Program-made: the position numbers and the translations under genes | Assembly: GCA_038501195.1 (NCBI GenBank) | Contig: JBBPUQ010000007.1 | Coordinates: 2,271,501-2,335,500 of the forward strand | Reading direction: 5' to 3' | DNA from: Nemania diffusa | Taxonomy: Eukaryota; Ascomycota; Sordariomycetes; Xylariales; Xylariaceae | DNA: 64,000 bases | Shown here: piece by piece, positions 56,584-64,000 of the stretch | Layout of the letters: the number at the start of each line of letters is the position of its first letter | Position numbering within the stretch: position 1 is the stretch's first letter | The notes under the pieces: generated by a model | The model's input: the letters and a program-made list of their open reading frames with translations, nothing else | Databases searched by the model: none | Told to the model about the DNA's origin: nothing

Positions 56584-57950
56584 ATGTCTCCCTTTCGTGC
56601 CATTGTACTTGGCGCTGGGCCTGCTGGACTCTTTGCGGCACACGCACTAGCCGCGGCAGGCATTGACTTCATCGTCCTTGAACGGCAGCCAGAGATTGTG
56701 AGATACCGCGGCGCTCTCCTTGTGGCATGGCCGCCCCTCGTTAGATTGATGGACCAACTTGGTTTGTACAAACCAATGCTGGAGTTTTCAACTCGCCTCC
56801 TCACCAAAACCAACCTCACCCACACAGGCGAGCCTCTGTGCAGTGCCCGTGTTTTTGGGGATATTGAAGACGAGTGAGTTAGCCCTTTGATATGGGGAAT
56901 ATGAGCTAATAAACTCTTGATAGACTTGGCTATCCCTCACTAGGCATTTCTCGCGGCAACTTTCTCCGCGTCCTTTACGACAACTTGCCTCACCATGAAA
57001 CAAAGGTCAAAGCAAATGCACATGCAGTCAAAGTTGAAACTCACAAGGATGGCGTGCATGTATATCTTGCAGATGGAAGCATGGTGGATGGATCAGTAGT
57101 GATTGCAGCAGATGGTGTGCACAGTCCTGTTCGAAAGCTTATCCAGGATCTCGGCGCCTCGGGTGACTCCGCTCCTTCATCCCCGATGATCCCGGGTTAT
57201 CTGTCCCTATTTGGTCATACTCGTTGTGTTCGGGAGGACATTGCACTCGCCGATTTTGCCGAGTCACATGGGCCTGGAGTAGCCTCGCAATGCATACGAC
57301 TGAATGACACCATGTTTTTCTCAGTCCTCAAGCGACTGGCGAAGCCGACGATGGAAAAACAGAGATTCACAAGCGAGGATTTGGAGAAATTTTCTGAAGA
57401 GATGTCCGATGTCGCGGTATTCCCAGGTGTCCAACTGAAGGAGATTTGGCCTCTCCGTGAAGAAACCAACGCTGCGCTACTGCACCAGGAAGAAGGGATG
57501 GCAGAGAAATGGTACCACGGCCGCCTAGTACTCGTTGGCGACGCCGCACACAAGATGACATCGGTGAATGGCCAAGGGGCCCTTTGTGCAGCACTCTCTG
57601 TCGTCGTGCTGGTCAACATCTTGAACGCAACTCTGCAGAAAAACTCGAGCCCAAGCACCGAGGACCTGGAGGCAACCTTTGCCAACTACGAGTTCATACG
57701 TAGACCAGTTGCTACTGGTGCGGTGAACTTTGGGGCCATGATTACGCGGTCCATCACTTGGACTGCTAAAGGGGATGAGGCTTCTGACCGGGCGCGTACT
57801 TCAGCTACCATGGCAGCGGAAGCGAAGAAAATAATCCTCCCAGGGCTCAGCCTCAGCCCGGTCTTCGACTTCATCCCTTTCGAAGGCAAATGTGGCACTA
57901 CGCCTTGGATGGTAGACGGGAATCCTTTTTCGGCTAACGCAGCTTGGTAA
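56584..57950 (+). CDS. FAD-dependent aromatic-type monooxygenase
   Basis: Class A flavoprotein monooxygenase of 438 residues; such enzymes use NAD(P)H and oxygen to hydroxylate or epoxidise small molecules. Exons 56584-56873 and 56924-57950 join across GTGAGT...GATAG into EDE-LGYPSLG. The dinucleotide fold starts at once with VLGAGPAGLFAAHALAAAG (GxGxxG at residues 10-15) and FIVLERQ. The arginine in GISRGNFLRVLYDNL and the DG-type motif VVIAADGVHSPVRKLI follow. The GD motif LVLVGDAAHKMTSVNGQGAL lies near residue 301; the family usually has a proline after the threonine (KMTP), here serine. There is no signal peptide or obvious membrane helix. It stands alone in long spacers; pathway unknown. 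Confidence 0.9.
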
Positions 57951-59376
57951 TACTGTGCAACAATGATGACGACGGAAGCCACGCACCTCGCCAGCTTTGT
58001 ACTCTCGATGAGTGTAGCATAGTATTAATCAGACCCCTGGTCAAAAATATATACATGTGACAACTCATACTATGTTTTAACAACGTGATATATGGAGGCT
58101 ATTGCACAGAGATAGTGCCAGCCTGAAAATAAATTCTCTACCTATTGTAAATAACTAACGCTTTGGAACTTCAACCTCCTCACTTACACATTATTTAATA
58201 CAATTAAAAAAAAAGATAATTATTACATGACAAAGAGTTTATAATGAACTATTTAATCCACACAGCATTTTTTTAGTTGGTTTTTAAACGTTTAGCTGTG
58301 TTTTGAAGTAAGTACTCCTTGTTATTGTTTAAACATGACAGAGTTGATGGTCAGTACCTAGTTAGTTCAAAGCATAGCTCAGATGAGCTGACTTTTAAGC
58401 CTATTAGACAAATCTGTTCTTTCTTAGGATGTACTTGTTGTATAATAGAGTACTTTACGTAATGACGTTCAGCCTAAGTCTCGCTGAATTTCTACTAAAT
58501 GATTTATCATCACTAAAAATGTATCTAGTCTTGAATAGTGGACTAATAGGTTGTAGAGAAATGTATTCAATGTTTTATCATTGTTGATAGTTCAGAACTA
58601 CATACAAAATCCTAATAATAGTTTGTACCCATTTATTTTGTCATCACCAGTCCCCCACTAGAAGAGGGGTACATTCCAAATTAATACATCTAGGCAGAGA
58701 TACCTAGGAACCTATGTACCTAGATAGGTATACTTACTGGCTACGGTCCTGAAATATAGAGGCTTTGATTTGGGATAGCATTCATGCCATAATAGGATTG
58801 CAAAAAGCCCTGGCAACAACAATAACAATAAAGGTCTTTATCATGCATTGTTTATTGTACGTGCCATTGTGGCTGCACACAATAGGGGATTCAGAGATTC
58901 CGTCGGCAGGTACGTAGGTACATTCACATGAGATACATTGTTAAGTCCTTATCGAGCTTTGCATACTTGCACATCTCTTGCTTTAATCCATATCGACGCT
59001 AGTTGTTCATCTGCTTAAGTACATAGTGACCCCACCGATAGGTAATGGACAACAACCTACCTCGAATACATTCCCTACTTCCCGATTTTAACCCGCTAAC
59101 GTAATCGGCAATTTCGCTGGTGTGCAGCGCCATATTCCGATATATATTCGGCAGGGACCAAGGGCACAGCTACCAATTATCTGGTATGATCCTGGCGCCA
59201 TCTACCAATCCATGCAGCTTATAATCTAACCCACTTGCTCCTCGTTCAAACCTACCAGAGCGACTGGTTTCTTGCACTCTGCTTGGCTTTCTTCTTTTTT
59301 TTTGTCGCTCACTGTCGGCATTGTCGACTGTCCGCAGGAATCCCCGTAATCTTGCCCGCTCCGCCGAGTTTATGCA
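57951..59376. other. long gene-free spacer, AT-rich
   Basis: Very AT-rich from about 58130 to 58650, with no gene recognised. The last few hundred bases should hold the promoter of the CBS/PB1 gene. Confidence 0.5.
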
Positions 59377-61654
59377 ATGTCGAGTACTATGAGAGGAACC
59401 CCCAATCGCGGGCAGGGGCGTGGAACAAATCCTTTTGGATCTTCAGTTAGCCCGGTCAGCTCAGGCATACCCCGACCGGCCCTGGAGAGTCATGGCCACT
59501 CGAGCCATAGCCAGCCTGCCCCTAGCGAGACTGCCTCGGGTGTAAGCGCGAGTCGACAGAAGCAGAGCAAGCGGGATGAGGTATGTTAAGCTGCACTCCT
59601 TTCTGCGTTTTATGTCTCGAACTTCATGTGTGCTTGATTTGCTTGCTTATTTGGATTGCAAGACCGTTGACGGTCACTTCTGGACACTATGCCACTCTAC
59701 ACCTACATGACGCTGGACTATGATAGCTATGTTGCGTGCAAGCGAGCCATGGATGCTGACTACTACCGCCAGGCCATCCGTCGAAAGCTGGAGAGCGACC
59801 TCTCCAAGAAGAAGAACTTGCCCAATCGCGCCCGACACTCTCGCAAAGCCCCTCCAGGAACTGTCCTCGCCCTGAAGCCGAGTCCCGCCCTTCAGATCAA
59901 GCCCTCGACCACTGTAGCCGAAGCTGCCCAGTTGATGGCCGCTAAGAGAGAGGACTGTGTTTTGGTTACAGACGATGACGACCGCATTGCTGGTATCTTT
60001 ACCGCTAAGGATCTGGCGTTCCGCGTCGTTGGTACTGGCCAGAAGGCGACCAACGTGACCATTGCCGAGATCATGACAAAGAACCCACTCTGCGCTAGAA
60101 CCGACACAAGTGCTACCGATGCCTTAGATCTGATGGTCAGGAAAGGCTTCCGACATTTGCCTGTGATGGACGAGAATCAAGACATATCCGGTGTTCTCGA
60201 TATTACAAAGTGCTTCTACGACGCCATGGAGAAATTGGAACGAGCCTATGCATCTTCGACCAAGCTCTATGCTGCCCTAGAAGGAGTTCAGTCGGAACTC
60301 GGAGCCAGCCAGCCAGCTCAAATTATTCAATATGTCGAGGCCCTTCGTTCCAAGATGTCTGGCCCAACACTCGAGTCTGTTTTAAACGGCATGCCCCCTA
60401 CGACTGTGAGTGTTCGCACTTCCGTGAAGGAAGCTGCGATGCTCATGAAAGAGAACCATACCACGGCGGTTCTGGTGCAAGATCAAGGTCAAATCACCGG
60501 TATTTTTACCAGCAAGGATGTGGTTCTACGAGTCATTGCTCCTGGCCTGGATCCTGCTACCTGCAGTGTCGTGCGCGTCATGACACCCCATCCCGACTTT
60601 GCTCCTATGGATATGAGCATCCAGGCTGCTCTACGAAAGATGCACGGTAAGTTCTTGCATTGGATCGCTCTCTGATTTGCTCTACTGACATGACGTAGAT
60701 GGTCACTACCTTAATTTGCCTGTCATGAATGGCGAAGGTGAGATTGTGGGTATGGTGGACGTTCTAAAGCTCACCTACGCTACGCTAGAGCAGATCAATA
60801 CGATGAGCTCAGGTGACAGTGAAGGCCCAGCCTGGAACAAGTTCTGGCTCTCGCTTGACAACGAGTCTGAGTCCATGGTCTCGGGCGAGGGTAGCCATCA
60901 TCACGGCACAATAGCATCTAGATCCATGATAGCGCCTGACCATGGACGAGAACGTATCACCGATTCTGTTGCACCCGGTGACAGTGCTTCTCACATAGGT
61001 GTCGACTCACCCGGTCACTCTATGTTGGGCGACCAGCCCACGGCTGAGATTCCTTTCCCTTTCAAATTCAAGGCACCTGGCGGTCGTGTACATCGTCTAC
61101 AGGTCATCGCTAGCCACGGCATTGGAGAGCTTGTTGCTAATGTTGCGGCAAAATTGGGCAGTGAAGTTGACGCCATTGGCGGGGTGCCGGTTGCGGAAGA
61201 GGGTAAACTCATTGCAGGTGGCTTTGCCTTGAGTTACTTGGATGATGAGGGAGACACGGTAAGTATTACGACGGATCAGGATCTACTAGAGGCAATTCTG
61301 CTCGCCCGTCACCACCACCACGAGAAGGTAGATCTTTTTGTGCATGACCCGGAGAAACCAGCTATCGTGGTCACGGCGCCTCAGCCCGATCACCTAGCAG
61401 CCGACACTCCCTCGGCCAGCGCCGCCACATCCGAAGTGCGACGAAGACGGGCTGTGGTGGACGATGACGAGGATGAGGAGACCGAGGATGAGGACTATTC
61501 TGCTGTCAGACGTCGCAAGAAGGTGAGCTCTCGGGCTGAGCCTGAACAAATCATTGCCGGAGTTCCCAACGAACTTCTTCTCCCGGGCGCCGTCGTAACG
61601 CTAGCTGTTGTGATAATTGGTGTTTTCACGATTGCAAGAGCGACGAGCCGATAA
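59377..61654 (+). CDS. CBS-domain and PB1-domain membrane protein (Mug70-like)
   Basis: Exons 59377-59580, 59773-60646 and 60699-61654 encode 677 residues. A disordered Ser/Pro-rich N-terminus leads to KQSKRDE-AIRRKLESDLSKKK, then four CBS motifs: about 101-155 (VLVTDDDDRIAGIFTAKDLA), 165-215 (RHLPVMDENQDISGVLDITK), 273-325 (VLVQDQGQITGIFTSKDVVL) and 335-390 (LNLPVMNGEGEIVGMVDVLK). A PB1 domain follows at about 478-570 (FPFKFKAPGGRVHRLQV; SYLDDEGDTVSITTDQDLLE), then an acidic stretch and one C-terminal membrane helix (LLLPGAVVTLAVVIIGVF) as in a tail-anchored protein. The order matches fission yeast Mug70. CBS pairs bind adenosyl nucleotides; PB1 mediates protein pairing. Role in filamentous fungi unknown. 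Confidence 0.9.
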
Positions 61655-62198
61655 ACAAGTGTTGGATTTTGGTGGCATGATTTGAGAGCTTTCTTTGTAC
61701 TTCGGGCGAATCACCAATCACCAGAACAAGCTATAGACCCTCACGATCCCTTTTTAGTAGAGTCATAATACCACTTGATGATTAGATCTGCTGAATTGAC
61801 ATTTCCCGAATATCACATGTGAATCACTTTAGTCTATCGATTTCCCTACGAAGTATTTGGTTTAGTGGAGATCGCTCTCTGAAGCTCTAGGGTGGAGGCG
61901 GGGTATTATTAGGTACGTATCTAGGTACCTATCTACATAGCGCACAGGGTTAATTGCCTCGAAAATTACATATTACCTTAGTGAGTCCATGCATTTATCG
62001 AAACCGTAGCAAATTATGGATTACAAGGTTACCTATGTACGGAACGCGACCAAGTTTGACCGTTGCACCCCTGCACCAGGATGCCTGTCACCTACCTATT
62101 CTACCTAGCAGTTGATATCGGCGCATCTTGAAATTTCAGAGAGTCGTAAGACTATCTTCAAGAAGCCGGCGGTTGAAAGCTACGCCACCATAGTCGCT
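61655..62198. other. intergenic spacer
   Basis: Contains the 3' flank of the CBS/PB1 gene and the promoter of the ribosomal protein gene. Nothing else seen. Confidence 0.5.
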
Positions 62199-63633
62199 AT
62201 GATAATAAGGGAGTTTGGCATTCGCCATGGTATGCAGCTCTGGTCTGTCCTTGTACATCCGCGCAAAGCTAACATTTTTTCTTTCAATTGGCAGCCAGAC
62301 GGGCATTGGCACAGCCTGTACGCCAGGTCTGCGTACGAGCTCTCTCGACACAACCAACCACGACACTGCCACCGACGATTCTAGACCTAGCAGCTAGTAC
62401 GCTGGAGAGTTCAGACCCCCAAGAACAACCCAAACTGCCCGCTATCTTCACTGCCAATGCGAAGTCTCCCCGCCGGAAGAGGCCCGACGAGGTCGATAAG
62501 ACTGCCGAAGTCTACGAACGGGGGCTGCAATTGAAACGCCAGATAGGGAAGCTGGGCTCACAGGTCGAGGCACGGTATCGGCCAGGTGAGGTATTCTTCA
62601 ACCCGCCCGGCCCCAAGGACGTCACGTTGGAACTCCTCATGGCGTCTCAGGTACATATGGGCCACCACACCTCGCTCTGGAACCCCGCCAATGCGCGGTA
62701 CATATACGGCATCCGACAAGGCATCCACATCATCTCCCTGGAGCAGACAGCCGCACATCTGCGGCGCGCGGCGCGCGTCGTGGAAGAGGTCGCCTACCGA
62801 GGCGGCCTGATGCTGTTTGTGGGCACTCGACCTGGCCAGACCCAGATCGTGACCCAGGCGGCACGATACGCACGGTCGTGTCATTTATTCACGAAATGGA
62901 TCCCCGGGTCCATCACCAACAGCGACGTTATCCTGAACGGCATGCAGATGCATATGCTCGACGAGAATGACAAGCCTCTCCAAGGGTTCGAACGCCATCT
63001 CAACGAACGACGCCCGCTCGTCCCCGACCTTGTCGTCTGTATTAACCCCCTCGAGAACTACACTCTGCTGCACGAGTGTGCGCTTGCTAGTGTTCCTACT
63101 ATTGGTGTCATCGATACGAATGCCGAGCCCTCATGGGTTACGTACGCGATTCCCGCAAATGACGACAGGTACGTTATTTATCCCATCACCAGGGCTTTTC
63201 TATCCTCGCTATATTCTCGGGTAGAGCAACGAAGCTAATTTCCGCATTATGTAGTCTGCGAGGTTTAGCTGTAATCGGTAGCGTGCTCGGCCGTGCGGGC
63301 GAGACGGGGCATAATCGCCGTCTCGCCGATGCCAAGTTGGGCATTGTAGAGTGGCAGACGCCTTTGGACGTGCAGAATTTCAGTACGTCATTTCTTGGGA
63401 TCACTCTCATTTCCCAGTTACCCCCAAGAGTCAAAAGGCTTCCCAAAAATACGGGTGATCGACCATCGCCTTTTGGGACTTTTCAACACCTCCAAAACCC
63501 CCGTTCAGTATGGCAATTGCTAACCCAGAATGTTGTAGTTGAAATCCAACGAAAGCTCGCCAATAAGGAGGCCGAGAAAGCCGCGCAGTTAGTTAGCGAG
63601 GACAATAATGCCTCCAACACCATAACACAATAA
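62199..63633 (+). CDS. MRP4: mitochondrial small ribosomal subunit protein uS2m
   Basis: Component of the mitoribosome small subunit, 375 residues. Exons are 62199-62229, 62295-63168, 63255-63382 and 63539-63633. The 31-nt first exon supplies the ATG and MIIREFGIRH; the join gives HARRALAQPVRQVCVRALST, a good basic amphipathic mitochondrial targeting sequence. The uS2 body is clear: LLMASQVHMGHHTSLWNPA, RYIYGIRQGIHIISLEQT, MLFVGTRPGQTQIV, FTKWIPGSITNS, VPDLVVCINPLENY, and SVPTIGVIDTNAEPSWVTYA with IPANDDS formed at a splice join. The C-terminus is a charged Ala-rich helix. Without the tiny exon 1 no ATG precedes the targeting region, which supports this model. Confidence 0.92.
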
Positions 63634-64000
63634 CTTGATATAGTTGACAACTGATCCTAGTGGAGCACATATAGCAATCACGCTGGCAACGTCAAATTTG
63701 TACAGCTAGATACCTCATTGAGTGGCCCCTATTTGATAGAGGGATGAAAGTCACAAGACCAAAGCGGGAAGTCGTCTACTAGCCGTCGTGTCTACAAGTG
63801 TACATATACTGCTGTATGTATGAATGAAATAACATGTGCCTATAGTAAACGACAGTGTGCATAAGCACTTAAATCAGTATCTGGCGAATATCTTGCATAC
63901 AACACTGTATTAGGATATAGCCGTGCGTGAGATAGAGACCCCCTATAGTAAAGTAGTTGCTATTCGATGATGGTTCGCCATAACCGTAAAGTGACCAGAC
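63634..64000. other. terminal spacer
   Basis: 3' flank of the uS2m gene to the end of the window. No gene seen. Confidence 0.5.

Overview
The window is nuclear DNA of a filamentous ascomycete (Pezizomycotina; the gene set and the many TAGGTACCT-like words in the spacers suggest a sordariomycete, which is inference). Genes are interrupted by short introns (about 47-190 nt, GTRNGT...YAG), lie on both strands without operons, and encode eukaryotic or fungal families: DNA polymerase epsilon, DNA ligase I, COX20, mitoribosomal uS2m, Zn2Cys6 regulators and a GH45 cellulase.

Layout. 1-4.5 kb: 3' part of a GH45 endoglucanase, a Zn2Cys6 regulator, a small NTF2-like protein. 5.4-7.4 kb: a methyltransferase and an amino-acid permease, head to head, both broken and both missing their 5' parts at one junction. 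9-12 kb: a secreted Cys-containing protein and a DUF3716-like protein in long empty spacers. 12.7-28.8 kb: housekeeping block with POL2, a tRNA-like Pol III locus, COX20, a nuclear hypothetical protein, aldose 1-epimerase and DNA ligase I. POL2 and the ligase both carry ACGCG words upstream. 29-43 kb: a relic-rich block with a frameshifted gene of a common unnamed fungal family, a frameshifted TDP1-like gene that has lost the lysines of both HxK motifs, an intact GC-rich alpha/beta hydrolase, a 186-bp TA-flanked MITE-like palindrome, an intact Zn2Cys6 regulator, an AGC kinase-ankyrin fusion whose catalytic core is deleted, and a LysM relic. 43-54 kb: GH18-like secreted protein, amino-acid permease, an 820-bp element with 85-bp perfect inverted ends, a large single-pass surface protein, a small protein kinase and a hypothetical protein. 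56-64 kb: FAD monooxygenase, Mug70-like CBS/PB1 membrane protein, mitochondrial ribosomal protein uS2.

The genes do not form one pathway. There is no PKS, NRPS, terpene cyclase or P450, so no biosynthetic cluster is visible. The clearest biological theme is contrast: conserved replication and mitochondrial genes next to accessory segments in which at least six genes are decaying. Exon joins were read by hand from splice signals and frame; they are predictions. No searches were run, and family names rest on recognised motifs.
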